A stretch of DNA of 64,000 nucleotides from Blastomyces gilchristii SLH14081 (Eukaryota; Ascomycota; Eurotiomycetes; Onygenales; Ajellomycetaceae): NCBI RefSeq assembly GCF_000003855.2, contig NW_003101680.1:1622976-1686975 (forward strand). Reading direction: 5' to 3'. Made by a program: the position numbers and the translations under genes. Each line of letters begins with the position of its first letter. The first letter of the stretch is position 1. The notes under the pieces are model-generated. The model saw only the letters and a program-made list of their open reading frames with translations, did not search any database and was not told the DNA's origin. Below are positions 34,140 to 44,177 of this stretch, in pieces.

Positions 34140-35150
34140 CGAGACAGTTTGTTGTTAGTAAGATGAAATATGCCCCGAACCAGAGTAGAGAATCAAATCA
34201 TAATGTGGACACCATGTTTCTGACCAATTTCCTTTTGGGGTTGACATCCAAGAACTGATACCTGATGAAAGTTGAGTAATACACGAGAAGGCGGATGGGC
34301 CAATTGTTCTTGAAGGGGATTGTGTTATCAGTGAGACCAATTCCAGGGGGGATGAACATTGCTGAAAATTTGTTGCTTGGGACAGTATTTGAGTGGCTGT
34401 TCTAGGTCTGGGGCCACACAATCAACACTCATTTATTATTCTTGGTTGGATAGTTCTGTTGTCAGCCATGGACAAACAAAATGTCATCACAGTGACTGGT
34501 GAGCAGACAAATTCAAAAAGACAATAAGTTGAAGTTGCTTAACCTTTCTGGACAGAGGTGGTGGTTTGTTGGGCCTGTGCAGGAGCTCTCACAATAGGTG
34601 CAAGAGTGAGGGGAACTTCAGATACTTCTTGAGTCTGGCTGATAGTGGGGTTGAGAGACACTCCAAGAACAGCAGCTTTGATCTAAAACTTTGACAGCCT
34701 TGAAAGAAACATCTCAAAGGTAACCTCAACCTCGCGGCATGGGAACTCTAGTTTGTGAGCCTGTTCATCATAGTTGAGTCTACTCTTGGGGAAAATGATA
34801 GGTACAACCAACTCCCCAAGGTTCTTCTGCTCTGCCTTGAAGATGGAATGGATTTTTTATTCAAACATGAGACAGGATTTGACTAAATCCCACAAATATA
34901 TCAGAATCTCTCATTCCCAGAGAGTTTTATCTCAGATATAAAATTTTAATTTTTATATATTCAATTCATATATCAGTACTAGAATTGCTGTAGGGTATGA
35001 CTGTCCCATGAAGAAATAGTAACTATACTTGAGTAGTTATGATGTTTTCTCAAGAAGAAGCCATGTTTGGGGTTTGATCATATCAATGCCTCTATGGAAG
35101 TAGTGTGTTGATGTGAGTCCAGCAGTTGACTTCAGGCAAAATTCAGAAGA
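34140..35150 (-). pseudogene. Decayed coding relic, family not recognised
   Basis: On the minus strand three stretches read like protein but are broken. About 35135-34980 contains FHRGIDMIKPQTWLLLEKTS, then a stop, then YFFMGQSYPTAI. 34844-34539 contains NLGELVVPIIFPKSRLNYDE and REVEVTFEMFLSRLSKF, a TAG at 34685-34683, then VLGVSLNPTISQTQ. About 34362-34150 contains AMFIPPGIGLTDNTIPFKN and YSTFIRYQFLDVNPKRK, then a TGA. Composition and the order on one strand suggest one degenerate gene, perhaps with former introns. I cannot assign a family, and no terminal repeats were seen. Confidence 0.5.
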
Positions 35151-35321
35151 CACTCTACTTTATGACAGAGAATAAATAGTGTTCTAAGATATGAAATTGC
35201 GCATCACACTACAATTTATCAGCATAGTATCCTCAAGTTCACCATTTTTGGTTGACAGCGGCTTCAAAACCTGAGGCCGACAGGGGATAATCATGTGGAC
35301 GAAGGTGTTCCCGCCCCCACC

Positions 35322-35379
35322 TTGTCAATCAACTGTCAATCAACTGTCAATCAACTTGTCAATCAACTTGTCAATCAAC
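35322..35379. repeat. Tandem repeat of an 11-12-bp unit, five copies
   Basis: TGTCAATCAAC is repeated five times, some copies with an extra T. It lies between the two coding relics. Confidence 0.9.
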
Positions 35380-36062
35380 CCCACCTTCCAGCCTTGAGAG
35401 TCACATCCTCCTTCCAGGATGATATTGCTGGGAAGTAACATTAAATCCTTCAACAAATTCAGTGTTGGGGAATAAAGCTAACATGTAGAGATATTAGGTA
35501 GGAAACATCATTTTTGTTCATTAATTCAAACCTTTCAAGGTAGGTACTCAGCTCACATTATCTGTTTTGCCTGCCCCTAATTTGTTCGACCCCGTTGAAA
35601 GCCCCCTTTTTCTAAAGCCATCGGGGAAGTTTACAGGAGCTATCACACAAAATTCTGACAAGAAGCACCTTTCCCCAAGAGCGCTTCATAGGTGGTACCA
35701 AAAGGCTAAGAGAAACATTAGTATTTGTATTTAATCTCTAGATATGACAACACTCCGTGTTCGTGAAAAAACTATTAGAAGGGAGGACTGGCCATGAGAG
35801 CAGACGAACGCACTGTCAAGAATCAGTCTTCAGAGTTTGAGTTCCTCCTCATTTGAAGATCTGCGTATCAGGCCCACTGCTCTACTAGTAGAAGTCCACA
35901 CTGAACAAATGATATTTTAAAGAAGAGGTATTTTAAAATGAGTAGGATTTTCCTATCCTAAAACACGGGGGCTACATTGGGCATTGGGTACTTGTCTACC
36001 TATCATCAGAGGTTGTTTCAGCCACTCCATGCTTCCGCTGATCACTAGCAATATGATGAATT

Positions 36063-36308
36063 CTAGTGGAGATGGTCACCACTTTTCCCATGCTTACGCA
36101 GCGTAATCAACAGCCTCTTTATTTTTGTTTTTCCATTGAGAGTGAGAGGATGGTTTGGCCATGAATTGATGAAATTGAGATCACTGGAAAGATGGAAACT
36201 CCAAATGCACTCCCATTCTTCATACCCCGCAAAATTGGATAGCAGACCCTGCAACACAATACATATATACCCAGAAGGGTTTCCATAGCTGATCAAAATT
36301 GCCTGCAT
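36063..36308 (-). pseudogene. Short coding relic, unrecognised
   Basis: An 81-codon frame from ATG to TAG has balanced composition (NFAGYEEWECIWSFHLSSD, NSWPNHPLTLNGKTKIKRLL). It may belong to the same degenerate element as 34140-35150 or be an isolated exon; no family recognised. Confidence 0.3.
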
Positions 36309-38029
36309 TTAGTCAACCTTCAATTCAGGTGTATGCACTCTCGCGCTTGATATTCTTGCGGGTGACTGTGGATTTCGTTTTAACCCTGAAGAACCTGCAA
36401 CAACTAATGAGACTGGTGCGGACTATCCCAGAATGTAGGCAAACAGTATAGTAAAATATACCTTCACAGAAGCACATTGATGATCTCTAAAAAATGAAGT
36501 TTGCCTTGTGGTTCAATTCAGTTGAGCCAATTTTTATTATACTAATAGTGACATATAGTTAAGTTTTCTGGTCTCTGCTGTTTTCACCCTGTTGCTCAAC
36601 CGCAGCTTGGGAGACAAATGAGAACCCCACGGACGAACCGCAGTTGTTAGTTGGAAGATATTCAACCCCTCACATTTCTCTCCCTGCCCAGGGAATTTGT
36701 TAATGGTGTAATGGTTGTTTGTCAAAGACATGATTCAGGAATTACGCCACGGATATTATCTCACGGTCTGGCGAAATAACAAAGGGAGGGGAGCTTTTGA
36801 AGCAGTTTATACTGGAAGCCCACTTGGTACAGGCTCGGTGCTTTCGGCGTGGTTGGACCGTATTTCCGAGCGGGTTCCTGATTTAGTTGATTGATCTAGT
36901 TGCGATCAGTAGTTAGCCCAAGTGGGACTGTTGAAGATATCTTGAAATTACAATTGACGCCCGACAACTTAAAACGCTGCGCTTCAGGTGAAAGGAACCA
37001 AGCACCATATACTCTAAGTACACAGGTACGACACAATTTTCCTGCTTGCTTCCCCCGTTGATCGTGAAGTGATGCTCCACGTTTTTGTAGTAATAACATC
37101 GCCATCTAAGGCGGGCCAGGAACGAAAGACTTATGGACGGAAACGCTTTAGGTCACAATAGTGCGGTACGGACTGGAGTATCGGACACACGGTCAAAAGG
37201 CTGCTTGTTGAGATTTAAAGTGAGATGTGCAGGAGCTAATAAGACCAGATCAAAGCATGCCTTCAGCTACTCCGTAGCTACCGCCGTGAATATCAAGGTT
37301 TCCAACTCGCAATAAGCAACCAGTCTCCCCTGGGGAAATTCTCTCCACAGTTCACACGTTCGCAGCAAAAAGCATTGAGGTAGAGCTGGTGAAAAAATAC
37401 GGAGTACGGAGTACATGCATGACAATAATATTAATGGCGAAGACATGGACATCGCTGTTGCATGCACCCGCCAGTGATATCAGCCGTGTCTGGCATTGTG
37501 TGACTGTCATCAACCCTGGCCGCGATCTTCATTCATAAAATGAAAGTTTCTATATAAAGCGCCTCAACTGCGCAAATCTCTGCCTCTTACATTCCTAGTC
37601 CAGGGGACACACCGGCCAGTTGGAGGCACGATGAGCCGTTTGCGTGGGATTGAGATCCTTTGGTTGAAACATTTCTGCTCAGACGCCAAAAGCTCCATCG
37701 CGCACTTTTGCCCGATTCGCTGATGGCCCCCGAAGATTCGAAGAAGGATGGTTAGTTCAAATTGCATCTTAACCATCTTTACGAACTATCACTACACCAG
37801 ACAAATTGCAATGGGGCAGGCATGAAGTCACGACTGACGATCATTCTTGATCAGGATGTATAAATCGCACAGGGAAGAACTCTTGCTTTCTGTTCTTCTC
37901 TCTCTTCTTCCTCTCAGCAGTCACTCCTTTTCTGTTCAGTTACAAGTCATTCATTAATATTGTACCTACTTCGTCTTTTCCCCTTTCATATTGTCGCTCT
38001 TTTGGCACATTAACTTCAATTCACTCACG

Positions 38030-38893
38030 ATGAAGCTCACCGGTTTCTCCGCCCTCGTCCTTGCAGGCTCTGCTGCAGCTTCTCCCCTGGCCTACGGAGC
38101 TCCGCAGCAGTATGGAGTTCCTGAATCCTCAACTCCAACCCCAACCGCCACTCCCAGCGACGTTGATCCTACTCTTCCCACTGTCACGCCCCCAGTTATC
38201 CCATCCGCCATCCCTTCCGCCCCTTCTTACGGCATCCCGACAGTCCCTTCCGTCCCATCGGAAGTGGAACCTACCGGTGGACTCCCTCAGGTGTGCAGCT
38301 TCCCCACCGACGATATCCCAGCTAATGCGCCTACCGAACTACCCGAGGTGGACGGCCTGGATTCGAACCTCCTTGCTCAACTTCTGCCCGCCGTTATCTC
38401 CATCATTAACGGCCTAGGCTTCGGAGGATTCGCCCCTGGTCTCCTTGGCCTCCTCAACCTCGAAGTCGTGACCAACAGCCTCGAAATTGTGAACCTTGAC
38501 GGCGTGCTTGGTGGTCAGCCCCTTCCTGAGATTAGTGGCCTTAGCCCTAGCCAAGTGACCAAGGTTGTCACTGGTCTGTTGACCATCACCAAGGTACTCA
38601 AGCTCGACCAGATCACCTCTTCCGGTGGTTTGCCGCAGGTCGATGGTATCTCTCCGGATCTCCTCCAGGCCATCCTCAATATCGTCACTGGCATTGTTAG
38701 CAAGCTGGGGCTCCAGTCGACCTTCACCACCCTTAACATTTCCTCCATGACTGATGCCCCAGACATGTTGGTTGTCGGCGGCCTCATCGCTCAGCTCGCT
38801 CCTTTGGTCGCTGGCCTCTTGAATCTTCTTGGTCTTGGTGGCCTCGCTCCACTTCTCTCCACTCTGCTCAACCCCTTGAGCGTCGTCTTGTAA
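38030..38893 (+). CDS. Secreted Pro/Ser/Thr-rich and Leu-rich protein
   Basis: One exon, 287 residues. I chose the ATG at 38030 because MKLTGFSALVLAGSAAASP is a clear signal peptide; the in-frame upstream start would bury it. Residues about 25-95 are a Pro/Thr/Ser/Val-rich spacer likely to be O-glycosylated. The rest is hydrophobic and Leu/Gly-rich, with a loose internal repeat: LPEVDGLDSNLLAQLLPAVI, LPEISGLSPSQ and LPQVDGISPDLLQAIL each open a segment followed by IINGLGF / VTGIVSKLG-type helices. Only one Cys is present, so it is neither a CFEM nor a classical hydrophobin. A cell-wall or surface-active role is possible but unproven. The long CT-rich leader suggests strong expression. A splice-like 61-nt stretch (38896-38956) follows the stop. 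Confidence 0.75.
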   Translation: MKLTGFSALVLAGSAAASPLAYGAPQQYGVPESSTPTPTATPSDVDPTLPTVTPPVIPSAIPSAPSYGIPTVPSVPSEVEPTGGLPQVCSFPTDDIPANAPTELPEVDGLDSNLLAQLLPAVISIINGLGFGGFAPGLLGLLNLEVVTNSLEIVNLDGVLGGQPLPEISGLSPSQVTKVVTGLLTITKVLKLDQITSSGGLPQVDGISPDLLQAILNIVTGIVSKLGLQSTFTTLNISSMTDAPDMLVVGGLIAQLAPLVAGLLNLLGLGGLAPLLSTLLNPLSVVL

Positions 38894-39579
38894 ATGTGAG
38901 TAAGCTTTTTGAAGATAGCACATAACATTCCCGCATGTCTATTATAAACTGACCAGGCTTCCAATTCTTAGTTACGTGGAGGGAAATGACGGAGCTGACC
39001 TGAGCCGTCTATTTTGGGAATGAGGAACTCCTCCGTTGTCCATACAACGCCTCACCTTTATGAATCCACCTTGTCCACGGCTTGAACTAGTTGGTGAGGG
39101 GAGCACTATCCTTGTCTCGACAGGGTTTCATTTTTGACTCTGCATTCTTTATTACCCTTTGTGTGTAACTCTAATAGTACGAGCGCGGGGATGTATTTAT
39201 GTTGACGCTGTTTCTCTTATGAACCTCAGCTGACTTTTTCTTTGCCACGGGGAGAATACATGTGTATATTTTTACCTTAATATTATTATACATACTTTAA
39301 CTCTTTGTCTTCTGGTTTCCTTATTTTTTCGCGGTGGCATTATCTCGCGCAACCCCTTTAAGGGACAAAGTAGCGCATTCGCTGGAGCTTGAGGTAATTG
39401 AATATGACTATCCAACGCAACACGCCTTCCAATTTGACAGGATTAATAATGTGCTCAGGTTTTTGGACAACCCTGTGCAATCCTTTCCCAAGGATCACCA
39501 AATCCGATTGAACATACATCCCTTTCCATCGGCCACTTGCGCCCTAGCATGGAGAATTTAGACGCTAAGAAGTGCTTGA
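38894..39579. other. Intergenic region, 0.7 kb
   Basis: 3' UTR of the secreted protein gene, then sequence up to where homology in the oxidase pseudogene begins. The missing N-terminal FAD-binding part of that oxidase is not found here in any frame. Confidence 0.5.
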
Positions 39580-40794
39580 CGCGCAGCGTACGGGGATGAA
39601 AAGACATCCCAAGATCTCACTCTTGAAGCTCTAAAACATTGGGAAAAATGGAACGAATATTTGACTCGGGGCAACGATTTACCTGCGGGGATTAGTAGAG
39701 ATGATCGAATATATGTCAACACTGGAAACCTACGCGTGACGCATGAATCAGTTTTAACTGAGTTCGACAAGCGGTCGTTGGAAAACATTTCGTAGGCTAG
39801 ATTGGGGCACACCCAATACAACCTGAATGATCCTGAGGAAGTGAAGGTCGAGGCCAATGCATCGACGCATTCAGACGAGGTAAAGACGAGAAATACCGTG
39901 GATTGTTCGACTCCATTGGTGGATTTGTTTACGCAGACAAGGCATGCCGATTTGCTCTCCATACGGCGGGGTGCTTGGGGGCCAACCTGGTACATACTTG
40001 GATATCCTCAGGGGGTATTCCAGCGGTTTGAGGAGAGTGGTGGACGAGTTACAGGCATCGAACTGCTGATGGACTTATTTATCCCGCTGCAGTGACCATA
40101 ATAGCTTGCGGGGGTTGGACTCCAGATATACTTCCAGAAATTGATGGCATGTGTGAAAATACCGCCGCGTCACTGGCATTCATTCAAATCCCCAAGGAAT
40201 CCCCTCTACTCCACAAATATTCTCCTGACCGATTCCCCGCCTGGTGGTATAAAACATGGGGCGGGCCGGAAGGAAACATGTACGGCTTCCCCGTTGACGA
40301 GCGTGGATGCATGAAACTGGGCTACCGGAGGACAAAATACACTCATGCAAAGGTGCGGAATGGAGGACAAGCCCGCAGTACTCCCATTACGAAATGAACA
40401 TCTCCATCAATCAATGGTGTCCCGACGGGGCGTCCATCCACATGCTTCGTCGATTCTTCGATACCTATATGATCGAGCTGCGGGAGTATGGAATTGGCAT
40501 TTCAGGAAACAGACTCTGCTGGTACACCGACTCCTTTGACAACCAGTTCGTCATTGACCATGTACATGTACATTACCACAGCGTCCGGGGGTGGTAGTCG
40601 CTACTGGAGGTAGCGGCCATGCTTTCAAATTCTTACCGGCTATTGGCAGATCTGTGGCAGATGTAGTTGATGGGAATAAGGCTTCGCAGGTCATGTTGAA
40701 GACATGGCAGTGGCGGAAACCAGATCCAGTGCAAACTCCTGTTCGCGTCCTGATGGAGGGGATGGATAGTCCTAGACCTGTTTACAAGTTGTAG
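39580..40794 (+). pseudogene. Pseudogene of a FAD-dependent fructosyl-amino-acid/sarcosine-type oxidase
   Basis: Pieces in all three plus-strand frames follow the order of the DAO-family amine oxidases: RAAYGDEK and LTLEALKHWEKWNEYL, GGFVYADKACRFAL, IACGGWTPDILPEIDG, WWYKTWGGPEGNMYGFPVDE, NRLCWYTDSFDNQFVIDHV and VVVATGGSGHAFKFLPAIGR, with a natural C terminus. The N-terminal GxGxxG Rossmann part is absent; a TGA lies at 39577-39579 just before the first homology. In-frame stops occur at 39793-39795 and 40029-40031, and the frame changes near 39890, 40390 and 40580. No arrangement of standard introns rescues all of these. The gene is therefore dead. Confidence 0.88.
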
Positions 40795-41263
40795 CTAGCA
40801 GTCATTTATTAGCAGCGAGAGAGAGATTCAAGCTCTTTCAACAGAGATATATATATACGAATGTTTGCTACGGGAGAGTTCTGGCCGGTAAAGATCGAAT
40901 AGCCGAAAGCCGTGTGTTGTGTGTCGCATCACGTATATACGCACAGTACTCCGTACTACTCCGTACTGTACTGGTGTTCTGTATTGTATGAGACAAGTGG
41001 GAAACGTGACTATTTGTACTCTGGGTATTACCGGCGGAGTGGTAAAATAGCCGATCACGTGAGAGGCGGCATTGCCGGCGCCGACGCCAGCCGCCGTAGA
41101 AGATAAAAAGAGCCGAAGAATATCCAAACCATCGGCAGGAACAACAACCATTGCATCTTCAACGCTCTCCTTGTCTCTCTTCGTCGCTCTCTTCAACCTG
41201 TATCTGTATCCTCGAATTGGGACCTGGCAACGGTCAATTTCTCGGTCTGGGTAGAACAAAAAG
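40795..41263. promoter_or_regulatory. Promoter region of the BCKDH E1 alpha gene
   Basis: It holds two TACTCCGTA copies (40947-40955, 40957-40965), and the palindromic E-box TCACGTGA at 41055-41062, about 200 bp upstream of the ATG. A pyrimidine-rich stretch lies at about 41160-41200. The functions of these elements are inferred from position only. Confidence 0.4.
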
Positions 41264-42924
41264 ATGTCTTTCCCACTGCTTAGTCGCAGCGTTCGCAGTG
41301 CCAGTCAACATATCCTCCGCTCGTCCTCCCAGCTCTCAGTAAGATGGAGTACGTCGATATCACAACGGCCCGGGTCGGACAGGTATGTGGCTGTGGACAG
41401 TGCAAAACTGATTTTCAGGAGGACCTATTGAGGCATGAAGCTAATGATGAATGCATATGTTTTGGCGCAATGTAGTGTTCGATTTCCCGGAGCCATAAAT
41501 AGCAAGTTCACGACGGATATGTCATTCATAACCCCCTCAGAGCACACTGCCATCCCGACATATCGAGTAATGGACTCCGATGGAATGATTGTGGATAAGA
41601 GTCGAGGGGCGCCAGATGTTACGGCTGAAGAAGTTATTTCGTGGTATAAGAATATGTTGACTGGTATGTTCCCTGTGTCGGGCCTGTCCATTGCCTTCGG
41701 TGGGGTCTATGTGTGATAGATAGCGAGCTAATTTCGATATTTCCACATCGCAGTGAGCATTATGGATGTAATCATGTTTGACGCGCAAAGACAAGGTCGA
41801 TTGAGCTTCTACATGGTACGTTCACACTAAAGCAGCTTTTTCTCTCAGGATGCAATAAACCATCTGACAGATCTGTCAGGTTTCCGCGGGTGAGGAAGGA
41901 ATAGCCGTTGGATCTGCAGCTGCTCTGATTCCCGAAGATGTAATTTTTGCCCAATATAGAGAGACTGGGGTTTTCCAGCAACGTGGGTTTACACTCAAAG
42001 ATTTCATGAGCCAGTTATTTGCAAACCGCAATGATTCTGGAAGGGGACGAAACATGCCGGTTCATTACGGCAGCTCTAAAATTAACACTGTATGAAAAAA
42101 AGCCGAGAACCCCGTTTCTGACATCCTTATTGACATATTGCTGACGAGAAATATAGTATACCATATCGTCCCCGCTGGCCACACAAATTCCCCAAGCGGC
42201 TGGTGCCGCATACGCTCTGAAGCTTCAGTCATTACAGAATCCTAACATCCCACAAAGGGTAGTTGCCTGCTACTTTGGTGAAGGTGCCGCCAGCGAAGGT
42301 GACTTCCATGCCGCCCTCAACATCGCAGCTACACGCTCGTGCCCTGTTGTTTTCATCTGCCGAAACAACGGCTACGCCATCTCCACTCCAACCCTGGAGC
42401 AATATCGCGGCGACGGCATCGCCAGCCGAGGAGTCGGATACGGCATCGACACGATCCGCGTCGACGGCAACGACATCTTCGCCGTTCACGAAGTGACCAA
42501 AGAAGCCCGCCGAATGGCCTTAGAAAATGGTGGACGACCAGTCCTCATCGAAGCCATGAGCTATCGCGTCTCCCACCACAGCACTAGCGACGACAGCTTT
42601 GCGTATCGTGCCCGCGTTGAAGTTGAGGACTGGAAACGGCGTGATAACCCCATCACACGGCTGCGGAAATGGATGGAGGGCGAGGGGATCTGGAATGAAG
42701 ACCTTGAGCGTGACACGCGGGACGAGTTGCGGAAGGCTGTTCTTCGTGAATTTTCGGCAGCGGAGAAGGAGAAGAAGCCACCGCTCCGCGAGATGTTTAA
42801 TGATGTCTTTGAAAAGATGCCGGAGTCGACGGTGAGGCAGAAGGAGGAATTGAAGCGTATTCTGGAGGCGTACCCGGCTGAATATGACCTTCGTGAATTT
42901 GAAGATGGGATTAAAGGCCTGTGA
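41264..42924 (+). CDS. BCKDHA: Branched-chain 2-oxoacid dehydrogenase E1 alpha subunit, mitochondrial
   Basis: Five exons, 41264-41382, 41476-41663, 41754-41815, 41880-42089 and 42157-42924, encode 448 residues. The N terminus (MSFPLLSRSVRSASQHILR) is a mitochondrial presequence. The E1 alpha fold follows: FPGAINSKF, DVIMFDAQRQGRLSFYMVSA spanning the intron 3 junction, FAQYRETGVFQQRGF, and HYGSSKINT joined to YTISSPLATQIPQAAGAAYA. The thiamine-diphosphate motif runs from GEGAASEGDF (about 234) to the Asn pair near 263-264 (RNNGYAIS). The regulatory phosphorylation loop is recognisable as YRVSHHSTSDDSFAYR. With E1 beta it oxidatively decarboxylates the 2-oxoacids of Leu, Ile and Val in the matrix. 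All five exon junctions keep the frame and family motifs. The oxidase pseudogene lies just upstream and is unrelated. Confidence 0.95.
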
Positions 42925-44177
42925 TTTTGTGGGGCTGAAATGGCTAGAATCGAACTTTTAGATCGTGGTGACGCCGCTGGCGATGCGACCTGTATTGTGG
43001 ATTAAGCCCTGCTTTCTGTTCCACGTTCCTTTGCCGGCGGCACAGGGCTGAGAAACGTTGGGAACGAGGCTCAGTGTCATTCCTACTAGCTGCCGTGTTC
43101 CGTTGCGGATCAACCCGAGGGGAATGGGAGTTCTCCATAGGAGTATAGACCGACCTTTGTTTTCATGTACTGTACATGTACATGTACCTACATCTCATAC
43201 TAATATTACATTATTAAGTATCTAGTGATTCGATACTTTATGCATATATAACCCTTTTCTACTAGGTACTCAACTGTAGTTTTCTGCATCTATGGAGTAC
43301 GCAAACCAAAGTCATTTGATGGGCACCAAAACTAACAAAGATACATCAACCACCCCACCGCCTTCCCATTCATCGCAATCAACCCTGTAACTTAAGTTAC
43401 TCATCTGCCATGTGGAAGATTCAAAAACAGCAGACAGACAACAAGTATTCACAGAAGTTTCATTTGTTTACCAACCAACCAATTAATCCATGAAATTAAT
43501 ATTAATTATAATTTGTACGCCTGCATTCTTAGAATCATCAATTGACAACTGAGGCATGACAAAATGAGGTAGATGCCATGCAAAAACTCAACAATGTAAC
43601 CCAGATCTTTTAAAACGCCAACGAGTGGAACGGTAAAAGGGAGCGAAGATCAAATCAAGCATAAAATACTCCGTAGAGTTGAGCCTGTTTGCCCAACCAA
43701 TACAAAACAATCAAGGGCGACGCCATAAAAAAACAGGGGATCGGGAAGGAGCGAAAAATTAACCCTAACAAAAAACCAAACCAAAAATAACATTCAGCAA
43801 ATCCATTCTGATAAAATTCAGATGCGCCCAGGTAGTGTGAACTCCATGCCGCAGGTTGATTTTACTGTTCCCTTTTTTATTTCGCGGGCTTTGAAAAGAC
43901 GTAGTGGAGGGGGCACGGGAAAAGCGGAACCGAGAAACGAGAAAATAAGAAAGCAGAGAAATCAACAACCCCCCAAGTAGTAATACATCCCGGAAGCAAA
44001 AGAAGGTAAATGCCCGACGAAAGACGGTCAGACCATCCTCGATACGACGACGAGCCGAGCAAGCTCAACTTCATTGTTGAGCTGCCCACTCAGACCTATC
44101 CGGCCCACACGCTACAGCAGCGCAACCCCCAGCACTAGCACCATCGCCACCAGCAACAGTAGCAGAACAGCCGCGAT
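42925..44177. other. Intergenic region between convergent genes, 1.25 kb
   Basis: AT-rich 3' flank of the E1 alpha gene and of the NOT4 C-terminal exon. It contains the self-complementary stretch TGTACATGTACATGTAC near 43172-43188 and TACTCCGTA at 43667-43675. No gene is supported. Confidence 0.5.

Larger units (their letters stand above)
32928..38029. other. Gene-poor AT-rich region, 5.1 kb
   Basis: Left: promoter of the EEP gene. Middle (about 34.1-36.3 kb): AT-rich DNA with broken coding relics and a short tandem repeat, listed separately. Right: promoter of the secreted Leu-rich protein, with TATATAAAG at 37551-37559 and a strongly pyrimidine-rich tract at about 37886-37990. Other frames, such as 33584-33964 on the minus strand, are not protein-like. 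Confidence 0.45.
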
